Assembly: GCF_050314555.1 (NCBI RefSeq)
Contig: NZ_JBNPNH010000004.1
Span: forward strand, 1-64,000
DNA length: 64,000 nt
Source of the DNA: Spyradosoma sp004558035
Lineage (GTDB): Bacteria; Verrucomicrobiota; Verrucomicrobiia; Opitutales; UBA953
Reading direction: 5' to 3'
Part shown: positions 25,384-38,166 of the stretch, piece after piece
Numbering within the stretch: the first letter of the stretch is position 1
Layout of the letters: the number at the start of each line of letters is the position of its first letter
Made by a program: the position numbers and the translations under genes
Notes under the pieces: model-generated
Seen by the model: only the letters and a program-made list of their open reading frames with translations
Told to the model about the DNA's origin: nothing
Database searches by the model: none

Positions 25384-28300
25384 TCACATTTCGCTCGCCT
25401 CTTCGCCGCCGAGCGTCGTCAGGCGGAGATTGCGGTAGGCCGGCAGGCCGGTTCCGGACGGAATCAAGTGACCCATGATGACGTTTTCCTTGAAGCCCGT
25501 CAGCATGTCCTTCTTCGAAAGCGTGGCGGCGTCGGTGAGGACGCGCGGCGTTTCCTGGAAGGACGCGGCGGAGATGAAGGATTCCGTCTCGAGGGACGCC
25601 TTCGTGATGCCGAGCAGCACGGGAACGTAAGTCGCGGGAGCGCCGCCCATTTCTTCGATGCGGGCGTTCTCTTCGAGAATCATCGAGCGGTCCACCTTTT
25701 CGTCCCAGAGGAATTTGGTGTCGCCCGGATCGACGATCTTCACCTTGCGGAGCATGCGCGCGACGATGATTTCGATGTGCTTGTCGTTGATCGTGACGCC
25801 CTGCGCGCGATAAACGCGCTGAATCTCTTCGATGATGTGATTCTGAATCGCCTCGAGGCCGAGCACTTCGAGAATTTCGTGCGGGTCGGGCGAACCTTCC
25901 GTGAGCAGCTGGCCTTTGTGGACGTGGTCGCCTTCCTGCACGGTGATGTGCTTGCCGTGCGGGATCAGATGTTCGAACGGCACACCGTCCGCCGGCGTGA
26001 TGACGAGGCGCTTCTTGCCGCGGAGCGTGCCGCCGAAGGAGACGATGCCGTCCGCGCGCGCCATTTCGGCGACTTCCTTCGGGCGACGCGCTTCGAAGAG
26101 CTCGGCAACGCGCGGCAGACCGCCGGTGATGTCCTGCGTCTTGGACGCCGAACGCGGCGTCTTCGCGAGCATCGCGCCCGGAAGAATGTCGTCGCCTTCG
26201 GAGACGACCACCTGCGCGCCCGTCGGAATCGCGTGCGTCGCGACGCACTTACCGTTGACGACGACTTCGACGGACGGATTCAGGTCGTCGCTGTGTTCGA
26301 TGACGACCGTCTGCACCTGCCCCGTCGCCTCGTTCATTTCAGCGGAAACGGTGACGCCCGGAATCATGTCGCGGAAACGCACGCTTCCCGCCTTTTCGGA
26401 GAGAATCGGGATGTTGTGCGGGTCCCATTTCGCGAGCAGTTCGCCGGACTTGATGACACCGCCGTCGAGCACCGAAAGGAACGTGCCGATGACGATTTCG
26501 TGCTCGTCGATGACTTTCGAAGGATCCTTTTCGTCGAGAATTTCGATCGAGCCCGTCTTGTTGAGCGCGACCGCGACGTTCTCGCCGATTTCGACGTAAC
26601 GCAGATTCTTGTAGCGGACGACGCCGCCGACGGGAACGCGGATTTCCGGATTCTTGAGAATCTGATTCGCGATGCCGCCGATGTGGAACGTGCGCATGGT
26701 GAGCTGCGTGCCCGGCTCGCCGATGGACTGAGCCGCGATGATACCGACGGAAGAACCGCGCTTGACGAGCGCTCCCGTGGACGGGTCGAGCCCGTACGCC
26801 AGCGCCGGAATGCTGTTCACCTTCATGTGCGTGAGCGGCGACATGACCTTGACGCGCTCGATGCCGGAGTCCTCGATCTTCTTCGCGGCGGCGGCGGAAA
26901 TCATTTCGCCGGAGCGGACGAGAATTTCGTCCGGTTCCTGCGGATTGCGCACGTCCTCGCACGAGCAGCGGCCGACGATGCGCTCGGAGAGCTTGACGAT
27001 TTCGTCTTCGCCGTCTCGGATGGCTCGCTTCCAGATGCCGTCGCGGTTGCCGTCGTCGTCGACGGTGACGATGACGTCCATCGCCACGTCGCAGAGTTTA
27101 CGCGTCATGTAGCCGGCGTCCGCCGTCTTGAGCGCGGTGTCCGCGAGACCCTTGCGCGCGCCGTGGGTGGAAATGAAGTATTCGCCGATCGTCAGACCGT
27201 CGCGGAAGGACGAAAGAATCGGGCGCTCGATGATTTCGCCGTTCGGCTTCGCCATGAGGCCGCGGGCGCCGCAGAGCTGGCGCACCTGCTGCTTGTTGCC
27301 TCGGGCGCCGGAGTCCATCATGACGTAGACCGGGTTGAGAATCCAGCGGCCCTTGTTGCGCGGATCGGATTCCGCCGCCTTGCCCTTGAGCGAAACCGCG
27401 GGGACAGCGGACGCCTCGAGCGTCTTGAACACGGCGGACGCGATCTGGTTCGTCGCCTCCGTCCAGATGTTGACCGTCTTGTTGTAGCGCTCGCCGGCGG
27501 TGATGATGCCCTTCTTGTACTGCGCCTCGACTTCGTCGCGCTTCGCGGAGGATTTCTTGACGATGTCCGCCTTTTCCTTCGGGAAGATCATGTCGCCGAT
27601 ACCGATGGAGATGCCGGCGCGCGTCGCGATCTTGAAGCCCATGGCCTTCAGGCCGTCCACGACTTCGGGAACGCCTTCCTTGCCGACGAGCCTGTAGGAA
27701 TTGAGAATCAGGTCGCCGATCTGTCCCTTCTTCACCGAGAAATTGATGAAGCCCATGCCGTCCGCGGGAACGGTCGCGTCGTCGACGAGACGCTTCTTCG
27801 GCCAGATCTGATTAAAGATGATGCGGCCGACCGTGGTGCGGATGATCTTCTTGTCGGCGTTCCCGTAGAACGTCGATTTGCCGAAGTCGGGATTGACGAA
27901 ATCGACCCAGCTGTGGAAGTGCAGCGCGCCGTCCATTTCCGCCATCTGCGCTTCCTCGACGGAACCGACGAGCGGAACGTGCTCGCCCTCCTTCGGCTGC
28001 GCCGGCGGCTCGAACGTAAGATAGTACGCGCCGAGAATGATGTCCTGCGAAGGCGTGATGATCGGCTTGCCGCTCGACGGAGAGAAGATGTTGTTCGTCG
28101 AAAGCATGAGGAGCTTGCACTCCATGATCGCTTCCGTCGAGAGCGGAACGTGGACCGCCATCTGGTCGCCGTCGAAGTCCGCGTTGTACGCGGTGCAGGT
28201 CAGCGGGTGCAGACGCATCGCGTCGCCTTCGATGAGCACGGGCTCGAACGCCTGAATCGAAAGACGGTGCAGCGTCGGCGCGCGGTTGAGCATGACCGGG

Positions 28301-29559
28301 TGGCCCTTGGTGACTTCTTCGAGAATGTCCCACACTTCCGGCGGACGCTTTTCGATCATCTTGCGCGCGCCGCGGACGGTGTGCACGAAGCCGAGCTCCT
28401 TTAGGCGGCGGATGATGAACGGTTCAAAGAGCACGAGCGCCATCTTCTTCGGCAGACCGCACTGGTTGAGCTTCAGATCCGGGCCGATGACGATGACGGA
28501 GCGTCCGGAGTAGTCCACGCGCTTGCCGAGGAGGTTCTGACGGAAACGGCCCTGCTTGCCCTTGAGCATGTCGCTGAGGGACTTGAGCGGACGGTTGCCC
28601 GCACCCGTGACGGCGCGGCCGTGGCGACCGTTGTCGAAGAGCGCGTCCACGGATTCTTGGAGCATGCGCTTTTCGTTGTTGATGATGACGTCCGGCGTCT
28701 TCAGCTGCAGCAGGCTGCGGAGACGGTTGTTGCGGTTGATGACGCGGCGGTAAAGGTCGTTGAGGTCCGACGTCGCGAAGCGGCCGCCGTCGAGCGGGAC
28801 GAGCGGGCGCAGATCCGGCGGAATCACGGGCAGGACTTCGAGAATCATCCATTCCGGACGATTGCCGGATTCGATGAAGCCCTGAATGACCTTCAGACGG
28901 CGGGCGAGCTTGAGCTTCGCCTGCTTGGAGCGCGTGTTCGACATCTGCTCCTGCAGTTCCTGGACGACCTGCGGCAGATCGAGCGCCGCGAGCACGTCGC
29001 GGAGCGCTTCCGCGCCCATCTTCGCCACGAACGCGTCGTCGCCGTATTCCTGCACCGCCTGATTGTATTCTTCGGCGGAGAGCAGCTGCTTCGCCTCGAA
29101 CGGCGTCTTGCCGGGATCGACGATCAGATACTTTTCGTAGTAGATGACGGATTCGAGCTGGCGCGCCGTCATGTCGAGCAGAAGCCCGAGACGCGACGGC
29201 ATCGACTTCAGAAACCAGATGTGCGCGACGGGAACGGCGAGCTCGATGTGCCCCATGCGGCGGCGGCGTTCCCGCGAGACCGTGACTTCGACGCCGCAGC
29301 GGTCGCAGACGACGCCCTTGAACTTGATGCGCTTGTACTTGCCGCAGGCGCATTCGTAGTCGCGGACCGGCCCGAAGATGCGCTGGCAGAAAAGTCCTCC
29401 CGGTTCAGGCTTGAACGTGCGGTAGTTGATGGTTTCCGGGTTCTTGACTTCCCCGTGAGACCACTGACGGATCGCGTCCGGCGACGCGATGGAAATGGAA
29501 ACGTAGTCGAACGACGGCTCGCGCTCGTTGTTGCTGATGTCGGATTCTGCGTGGTTCAT
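25384..29559 (-). CDS. rpoC: RNA polymerase beta' subunit
   Basis: 1,391 residues. The catalytic Mg-binding loop NADFDGDQM is at residues 459-467. The N-terminal zinc site is intact (CACGKYKRIKFKGVVCDRCG). Bridge-helix/trigger-loop region sequence is typical (GARGNKQQVRQLCGARGLM; EPGTQLTMRTFHIGG). The second zinc site, normally four cysteines, appears absent: the first ligand position reads Asp836 in VDDDGN, and the CxxxxxxCxxC stretch reads SPLTHMKVNSIPALAYG (907-923). Follows rpoB after 50 bp; EPS export genes follow on the same strand. Confidence 0.98.
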   Translation of the reverse strand: MNHAESDISNNEREPSFDYVSISIASPDAIRQWSHGEVKNPETINYRTFKPEPGGLFCQRIFGPVRDYECACGKYKRIKFKGVVCDRCGVEVTVSRERRRRMGHIELAVPVAHIWFLKSMPSRLGLLLDMTARQLESVIYYEKYLIVDPGKTPFEAKQLLSAEEYNQAVQEYGDDAFVAKMGAEALRDVLAALDLPQVVQELQEQMSNTRSKQAKLKLARRLKVIQGFIESGNRPEWMILEVLPVIPPDLRPLVPLDGGRFATSDLNDLYRRVINRNNRLRSLLQLKTPDVIINNEKRMLQESVDALFDNGRHGRAVTGAGNRPLKSLSDMLKGKQGRFRQNLLGKRVDYSGRSVIVIGPDLKLNQCGLPKKMALVLFEPFIIRRLKELGFVHTVRGARKMIEKRPPEVWDILEEVTKGHPVMLNRAPTLHRLSIQAFEPVLIEGDAMRLHPLTCTAYNADFDGDQMAVHVPLSTEAIMECKLLMLSTNNIFSPSSGKPIITPSQDIILGAYYLTFEPPAQPKEGEHVPLVGSVEEAQMAEMDGALHFHSWVDFVNPDFGKSTFYGNADKKIIRTTVGRIIFNQIWPKKRLVDDATVPADGMGFINFSVKKGQIGDLILNSYRLVGKEGVPEVVDGLKAMGFKIATRAGISIGIGDMIFPKEKADIVKKSSAKRDEVEAQYKKGIITAGERYNKTVNIWTEATNQIASAVFKTLEASAVPAVSLKGKAAESDPRNKGRWILNPVYVMMDSGARGNKQQVRQLCGARGLMAKPNGEIIERPILSSFRDGLTIGEYFISTHGARKGLADTALKTADAGYMTRKLCDVAMDVIVTVDDDGNRDGIWKRAIRDGEDEIVKLSERIVGRCSCEDVRNPQEPDEILVRSGEMISAAAAKKIEDSGIERVKVMSPLTHMKVNSIPALAYGLDPSTGALVKRGSSVGIIAAQSIGEPGTQLTMRTFHIGGIANQILKNPEIRVPVGGVVRYKNLRYVEIGENVAVALNKTGSIEILDEKDPSKVIDEHEIVIGTFLSVLDGGVIKSGELLAKWDPHNIPILSEKAGSVRFRDMIPGVTVSAEMNEATGQVQTVVIEHSDDLNPSVEVVVNGKCVATHAIPTGAQVVVSEGDDILPGAMLAKTPRSASKTQDITGGLPRVAELFEARRPKEVAEMARADGIVSFGGTLRGKKRLVITPADGVPFEHLIPHGKHITVQEGDHVHKGQLLTEGSPDPHEILEVLGLEAIQNHIIEEIQRVYRAQGVTINDKHIEIIVARMLRKVKIVDPGDTKFLWDEKVDRSMILEENARIEEMGGAPATYVPVLLGITKASLETESFISAASFQETPRVLTDAATLSKKDMLTGFKENVIMGHLIPSGTGLPAYRNLRLTTLGGEEASEM

Positions 29560-29609
29560 CGATAATGTTCCTTAAATGGTTGATTTTTGGAGGAGTCCGG
29601 GGCACCCGC

Positions 29610-33344
<3,735 letters not shown>

Positions 33345-33395
33345 GGATAGTGTCCTTGTTGGGTTCAGTTAAAAATTTTGTATGTAAAAGGGGAG

Positions 33396-33472
33396 TTGAA
33401 GAGAAAGGACGAAAAACGCCCTTTCTCTTCAAACCGGAAATGCGGACAGCGCAACACTGTCCGCAACTCCGG
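33396..33472 (-). promoter_or_regulatory. Two hairpins between rplL and rpoB (attenuator or processing site)
   Basis: In transcript order: first a hairpin at 33472-33434 (outer CCGGA/TCCGG, inner GCGGACAG/CTGTCCGC), then one at 33432-33396 with a perfect 13-bp stem (TTGAAGAGAAAGG/CCTTTCTCTTCAA). No clean T run follows the second, so partial attenuation or RNase III cleavage, as known between these genes in E. coli, is more likely than full termination. Confidence 0.7.
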
Positions 33473-33500
33473 ATTTGAATGTGAGGAGAAGCTCAAGAAA

Positions 33501-33875
33501 TTACTTGACTTCGACCGTGGCGCCGGCCGCTTTAAGCTTTTCCTCGATCTGCTTGGCTTCCTCTTTGGTGCAGCCTTCCTTAATGGCTTTCGGAGCGCTT
33601 TCGACGAGTTCCTTGGCTTCCTTGAGGCCGAGACCCGTGATCGCGCGGACTTCCTTGATGACGTTGATGGCGCTCGAGCCCTTGTTGACGAGAATGACGT
33701 CGAATTCCGTCTTCTCTTCAGCCGGAGCGGCGGCGGCACCGGCGGCGCCGGCGACGGCGACCGGAGCGGCGGAAACGCCCCAGAGTTCTTCGAGTTCCTT
33801 GACGAGAGCGACCATTTCCTTGACGGGCTGGGCGCTCAGCCATTCGATGACTTGTTCTTTGGTGATGTCTGACAT
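33501..33875 (-). CDS. rplL: 50S ribosomal protein L7/L12
   Basis: 124 residues. N-terminal dimerisation helices (EWLSAQPVKEMVALVKELEE), an Ala/Pro-rich hinge (about residues 36-52), and the globular factor-binding domain (EFDVILVNKGSSAINVIKEV ... GLGLKEAKELVESAPK). Forms the stalk with L10 and recruits EF-Tu and EF-G. Downstream of rplJ after 141 bp. Confidence 0.98.
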   Translation of the reverse strand: MSDITKEQVIEWLSAQPVKEMVALVKELEELWGVSAAPVAVAGAAGAAAAPAEEKTEFDVILVNKGSSAINVIKEVRAITGLGLKEAKELVESAPKAIKEGCTKEEAKQIEEKLKAAGATVEVK

Positions 33876-34016
33876 AGTTTTTGTTTCCTTGAATGATTAG
33901 CGTCCGCGGAATTGCGGACATTTAAGGGGTTATCGCCCCTAACCGATTTCTTTGGATTGTTTTTCCCGAACCGCCGCGCCGACGGGAACGCCGGAACGAC
34001 GGTCCGAAAAAGGGTT

Positions 34017-34511
34017 TCACTCCGCGGCGGCTCCGCTCTCCTTGTCGTTCTTCGCGACGAGAACGCGGACGAACGAGCCGGCCGGCGTCGAGAGGAGCGA
34101 GAGGAAGAGCGCGCGCGCTTCCGCGAGGGACGGGAGCTTGGAGAGCTCTTCGACGGCGTCCTTGTTCAGCAGTTCCCCTTCGACGACGCCCGCCTTGATT
34201 TCGAGACGGGACTTGTCCTTGAAGAACTTGAAGAGCACCTTCGCGACTCCGCTCGGATTGTCGCCGCCGGTGACGATGGCCGTGTGGCCCGTCAGGTACT
34301 GGGCGATGTCCGGAAGATTCGCGCTCTTCGCGGCGATGTTGAGAATGCTGTTCTTGACGACGTGATACTCCGCGCCGAATTCGCGAATCTGCGAACGGAT
34401 CGAAGCGGCGTCGGCGACCGTGACCTGCGTGAAGTCCGCCAAAAGCAGATAGTTGGATTTGGCGAGGTGCTGCGCGACTTCGTCTACGAGAAATTTCTTT
34501 TCGGATCTCAT
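34017..34511 (-). CDS. rplJ: 50S ribosomal protein L10
   Basis: 164 residues. MRSEKKFLVDEVAQHLAKSN, the LADFTQVTVADAASIRSQIR block and YHVVKNSILNIAAK match L10, the stalk base binding L12 dimers through its C-terminal helix. The gap to rplA is only 17 bp, so there is no room for the autoregulatory L10 leader known from E. coli. Confidence 0.95.
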   Translation of the reverse strand: MRSEKKFLVDEVAQHLAKSNYLLLADFTQVTVADAASIRSQIREFGAEYHVVKNSILNIAAKSANLPDIAQYLTGHTAIVTGGDNPSGVAKVLFKFFKDKSRLEIKAGVVEGELLNKDAVEELSKLPSLAEARALFLSLLSTPAGSFVRVLVAKNDKESGAAAE

Positions 34512-34528
34512 GTTTTCTCGGTCCTTTC

Positions 34529-35224
34529 TTACGCGATGTAGGGTTTGACGTCAATCTTGACGCCGGCGCTCATCGTGGAGCTGACCGTCAGCGACTTGAT
34601 GAACTTCGTGCCTTTCAGCGCTTCGGGCTCCGCCTTGACGAGAGCCTGAATCGCGGCTTCCGCGTTTTCGGCGAGCTGCTTGGCGTCGAAGGAACGCTTG
34701 CCGATGACGATGGCGATGTTGGCCGTCTTGTCCATCTTGAACTCGACGCGGCCGCCCTTGACCGCCTTGATCGTGGCGGGAATGTCGTCCGAAACCGTTC
34801 CCGACTTCGGGTTCGGCATCAGTCCGCGGGGACCGAGCACGCGGGCCACCTTGCGCACGTCCTTCATCGCGGAAGTCGTGGAAATGGCGACGTCGAAGCC
34901 GGTCCAGCCGGAGTTCACCTTTTCGATGAGATCCGCCAGACCCGCGGCGTCCGCGCCGGCGTCGAGCGCCTCCTGCGGATTTTCCGTGAAGACGATGACG
35001 GCGACCTTCTTGCCGCTGCCGTTCGGAAGCGAGACGGTCCCGCGGACCATCTGGTCGGACTGTTTGGGATCGACGCCCAGACGGGCGCTAATCTCGACGG
35101 TTTCGTCAAACTTGGCCTTCGGCATCTTCGCGAGCATCTCGACCGCCTCCGCGACGGAATAGGACGCCGCCAAATCGCCGACGGCCTTCGTTGCCGTATA
35201 ACGTTTGGATTCTTTTTTCTGCAT
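34529..35224 (-). CDS. rplA: 50S ribosomal protein L1
   Basis: 231 residues. Family segments: KFDETVEISARLGVDPKQSD, VRGTVSLPNGSGKKVAVIVF, RVLGPRGLMPNPKSGTVSDD. L1 forms the mobile stalk that moves deacylated tRNA to the E site and in many bacteria represses its own rplK-rplA message. 44 bp separate it from rplK. Confidence 0.98.
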   Translation of the reverse strand: MQKKESKRYTATKAVGDLAASYSVAEAVEMLAKMPKAKFDETVEISARLGVDPKQSDQMVRGTVSLPNGSGKKVAVIVFTENPQEALDAGADAAGLADLIEKVNSGWTGFDVAISTTSAMKDVRKVARVLGPRGLMPNPKSGTVSDDIPATIKAVKGGRVEFKMDKTANIAIVIGKRSFDAKQLAENAEAAIQALVKAEPEALKGTKFIKSLTVSSTMSAGVKIDVKPYIA

Positions 35225-35268
35225 GTTTTCGACTTTCTTTGTCTCCTGCCTGATCGCAGTACGAATTC

Positions 35269-35694
35269 TTATCCGACGACCTCGATGCCCATCGAACGGG
35301 CCGTGCCTTCAATCATGCGGGCGGCCTGGTTCGCGTCGACGGCGTTGAGGTCCTTTTTCTTGATCTCGACGATTTCGAGAATCTGCTTGCGCGTCACCTT
35401 GCCGACCTTGTCCTTGTTGGGAACGCCGGAGCCGCTTTCGATCTTGGCGGCCTTCTTCAGGAGCACCGCCGCCGGCGGCGTCTTGAGGATGAACGTGAAG
35501 GACTTGTCCTGGTAAACCGTGATGACGACCGGGAGAATCATTCCCGCCTGGTCTTTCGTGCGAGCATTGTACTCCTTGCAGAACGCCATGATGTTGACGC
35601 CCTTCGCGCCGAGAGCCGGGCCGACCGGAGGAGCCGGATTCGCCGCGCCCGCCGGGAGCTGGAGTCTGATTTCACCTACTACTTTTTTTGCCAT
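35269..35694 (-). CDS. rplK: 50S ribosomal protein L11
   Basis: 141 residues. EIRLQLPAGAANPAPPVGPA and GVNIMAFCKEYNART, followed by the C-terminal rRNA-binding domain (ARMIEGTARSMGIEV). Forms the GTPase-associated centre and is needed for RelA activation. First gene of rplKAJL after nusG. Confidence 0.98.
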   Translation of the reverse strand: MAKKVVGEIRLQLPAGAANPAPPVGPALGAKGVNIMAFCKEYNARTKDQAGMILPVVITVYQDKSFTFILKTPPAAVLLKKAAKIESGSGVPNKDKVGKVTRKQILEIVEIKKKDLNAVDANQAARMIEGTARSMGIEVVG

Positions 35695-35732
35695 TTGTCT
35701 GTATTTTTAAAGTTTGATTTCGAACGTTGGAA

Positions 35733-36311
35733 TCAACTTTCAACGACACGCTCCACTTGCCAGAACTCGAGCTCGACCGGCGTAAGACGACCGAAAATCG
35801 AAACGGAGACCTGCATCTTCTGACGCTCGACGTCGATGGAATCGATCGCTCCCGTCAGATTCACGAAGGGACCTTCGAGGATCTTCACCTCTTCGCCTTC
35901 GTGGAACTGCACCTTCGGGACGACCTTGTTCTTGGCGGCCTCGACCTGCTCCAGAATCTGATCGATTTCAGATTTCTTGAGCTTGACCGGGTGTTCGCCG
36001 CCAATGAAGTCGATCACGCCCTGCACATTGCGCACGAAGAACCAGGGCTTGTTGATGAGACGCCCCTCTTCGTCGAACAGACGCATGCGCAGGAAGATGT
36101 AGTTCGGATAAAGCTTGCGCTTCCGCTGCGTCTTCTTTCCGTTGCGGACCTCCTGGACAGTTTCGGTCGGCATCAGGATGTCCTTGATGTAGTCCTGCAG
36201 TCCTTCGATCTCGACGAACTTCTTGAGATAGTTCTCCACCTTCTGCTCCATGTTGGAGAGAGTCTGAATCGCATACCAATCAAAGCCGCTTTCCGCTTCC
36301 GCCTGTTCCAT
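35733..36311 (-). CDS. nusG: Transcription elongation/antitermination factor NusG
   Basis: 192 residues. The NGN domain includes WYAIQTLSNMEQKVENYLKK and RKLYPNYIFLRM, with the RNA-polymerase contact region; the KOW domain is at the C-terminus (EGEEVKILEGPFVNLTGAID). NusG suppresses pausing and links RNA polymerase to S10 or Rho. Lies between secE and rplK in the standard order. Confidence 0.97.
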   Translation of the reverse strand: MEQAEAESGFDWYAIQTLSNMEQKVENYLKKFVEIEGLQDYIKDILMPTETVQEVRNGKKTQRKRKLYPNYIFLRMRLFDEEGRLINKPWFFVRNVQGVIDFIGGEHPVKLKKSEIDQILEQVEAAKNKVVPKVQFHEGEEVKILEGPFVNLTGAIDSIDVERQKMQVSVSIFGRLTPVELEFWQVERVVES

Positions 36312-36363
36312 GGTGTCTGTCTTATTGAAAGTTGTTTTATGCTGGAAAAACGCCTAAGAAATT

Positions 36364-36585
36364 TTAGGCGCTCACAAGTTTGGTCAAAAATTGAATCAGG
36401 CTTCCCAAGGACAGGTCGAAGGCGAAGATGACGCACGTCAGAACGATCACCGCGACACAGACGACCGCCGTGTACTGGGCGAGTTCTTTCGGCTTAGGCC
36501 AGATCGCCTTCTTGAAGACCTCCGTGCAGGTTTCGTTGAAGAAACGCCGAACGGTCCCGACGAAGCTGAAGATTTTTGAAAACAT
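36364..36585 (-). CDS. secE: Preprotein translocase subunit SecE
   Basis: 73 residues, the short single-helix form. Amphipathic helix FNETCTEVFKKAIWPKPKEL with the conserved W-P-K-E turn, then one transmembrane helix (TAVVCVAVIVLTCVIFAFDL). SecE clamps SecY in the protein-export channel. Position between tRNA-Trp and nusG is diagnostic. Confidence 0.95.
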   Translation of the reverse strand: MFSKIFSFVGTVRRFFNETCTEVFKKAIWPKPKELAQYTAVVCVAVIVLTCVIFAFDLSLGSLIQFLTKLVSA

Positions 36586-36594
36586 TGCTTAAAG

Positions 36595-36668
36595 TGGCAG
36601 GGCAGGAAGGAATCGAACCCTCATATGCGGTTTTGGAGACCGCTGTTCTACCGTTGAACTACTGCCCT
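36595..36668 (-). tRNA. tRNA-Trp (CCA), CCA end encoded
   Basis: 74 nt. Acceptor AGGGCAG pairs with CTGCCCT, discriminator G. Anticodon loop CTCCAAA gives anticodon CCA. T arm GGTTCGATTCC. Located between tuf and secE, the classical place. Confidence 0.95.
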
Positions 36669-36741
36669 GTGAGTTTAGGTGCGGAAGCCGGGAACGGATA
36701 ACGCTCCGTCCCGGCATCCGCGAAATCCCGTTTATCCTCGA

Positions 36742-37950
36742 TTACTTGATGATGTCGATGATACGGCCGGAACCGATCGTGCGGCCGCCTTCGCGGATGG
36801 CGAAGCGCTGACCCTTTTCCATCGCGACCGGCTTGCCGAGTTCGATTTCGATCTCGACGTTGTCGCCCGGCATGACCATTTCCGTGCCGGCGGCCAGCTT
36901 CACGACGCCCGTGACGTCAGCCGTGCCGAAGAAGAACTGCGGACGATAGTTCGTGAAGAACGGCGTGTGGCGGCCGCCTTCTTCCTTCGTGAGGACGTAA
37001 ATCTGAGCCTTGGCCTGCGTGTGCGGGTGGATGGAGCCCGGCTTCGCGAGCACCTGGCCGCGCTGCACCTGGTCCTTTTCGATGCCGCGGAGGAGCACGC
37101 CGACGTTGTCGCCCGCCTGGCCCTGATCGAGGCTCTTACGGAACATTTCGACGCCCGTGACCGTGGACTTCTGCGTGTCCGCGAGACCGATGATTTCGAC
37201 TTCTTCGCCGACCTTGATGACGCCCTTTTCGATACGTCCCGTGGCGACCGTGCCGCGGCCCGTGATCGAGAACACGTCTTCGACGGACATCATGAAGGGC
37301 TGGTCGAGCGCGCGTTCCGGTTCCGGAATTTCGCTGTCGAGAACTTCCATGAGTTCCGTAATCGCCTTGTAGCCCGGGCCTTCGGCGTTGTTCGCGGCGG
37401 CGTCTTCGAGAGCCTGCGTCGCGGAACCGCGGACGATCTTGGCATTGTCGCCGTCGAACTCATACTTATTGAGGAGGTCGCGGATTTCCATTTCGACGAG
37501 CTCGAGCAGATCCGGGTCGTCGAGAAGGTCGCACTTGTTCAGCCAAACGACGATCTTCGGCACGCCGACCTGGCGGGCGAGAAGGACGTGTTCCTTCGTC
37601 TGCGGCATCGGTCCGTCGGCGGCGGAGACGACGAGAATCGCACCGTCCATCTGGGCGGCGCCGGTGATCATGTTCTTGACGAAGTCGGCGTGGCCGGGGC
37701 AGTCGACGTGCGCGTAGTGGCGCTTTTCCGATTCATATTCGACGTGCGCAGCGGCGATCGTGACCGTCTTGGTCGCGTCGCGGACCGTTCCGCCTTTCGC
37801 GATGTCCGCGTAAGCCTTGACGACCGCGAGACCTTTGCAGGCCTGGACGGCGAGGATAGCGGCGGTCGTCGTCGTCTTGCCATGGTCGATGTGACCGATG
37901 GTGCCGACATTGACGTGCGGTTTCGTGCGAACGTAGGTTTCTTTAGCCAT
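36742..37950 (-). CDS. tuf: Elongation factor Tu
   Basis: 402 residues from ATG 37950 (MAKETYVRTKPHVNVGTIGH); the open frame runs upstream through tRNA-Thr, but that part is not coding. G1 GHIDHGKTTT, G3 DCPGHADFVKN, G4 NKCD; domain 2 and 3 motifs include RGTVATGRIEKGVIKVGEEV and the C-terminal GRTIGSGRIIDIIK. Delivers aminoacyl-tRNA to the ribosome. Lies between tRNA-Thr and tRNA-Trp and is probably co-transcribed with both. Confidence 0.99.
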   Translation of the reverse strand: MAKETYVRTKPHVNVGTIGHIDHGKTTTTAAILAVQACKGLAVVKAYADIAKGGTVRDATKTVTIAAAHVEYESEKRHYAHVDCPGHADFVKNMITGAAQMDGAILVVSAADGPMPQTKEHVLLARQVGVPKIVVWLNKCDLLDDPDLLELVEMEIRDLLNKYEFDGDNAKIVRGSATQALEDAAANNAEGPGYKAITELMEVLDSEIPEPERALDQPFMMSVEDVFSITGRGTVATGRIEKGVIKVGEEVEIIGLADTQKSTVTGVEMFRKSLDQGQAGDNVGVLLRGIEKDQVQRGQVLAKPGSIHPHTQAKAQIYVLTKEEGGRHTPFFTNYRPQFFFGTADVTGVVKLAAGTEMVMPGDNVEIEIELGKPVAMEKGQRFAIREGGRTIGSGRIIDIIK

Positions 37951-37998
37951 ATTCTGTATTTGTTTTAGTTGTTTATGATTATGTTGAAAATTCGTGGA

Positions 37999-38074
<76 letters not shown>

Positions 38075-38121
38075 AACCGTCTCCTTCCCGTATCGCCGGA
38101 GCGGAACAAAAAGGAGCGGTC

Positions 38122-38149
38122 ATTTTTTCATTTTCGGGGAAATCGTCAA
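38122..38149 (-). promoter_or_regulatory. Likely main promoter of the tRNA-Thr-tuf-secE-nusG-rpl-rpo cluster
   Basis: On the minus strand TTGACG, 16 bp, AAAAAT, about 48 nt before the mature 5' end of tRNA-Thr. It is the only good promoter match in the gap after the hypothetical gene at 38167. Confidence 0.5.
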
Positions 38150-38166
38150 CACTTTTTTCAAAAAAA

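Noticed and set aside
34512..34528. L10 autoregulatory leader
   Set aside because: Only 17 bp separate rplA and rplJ, too short for the leader; any control must lie elsewhere.
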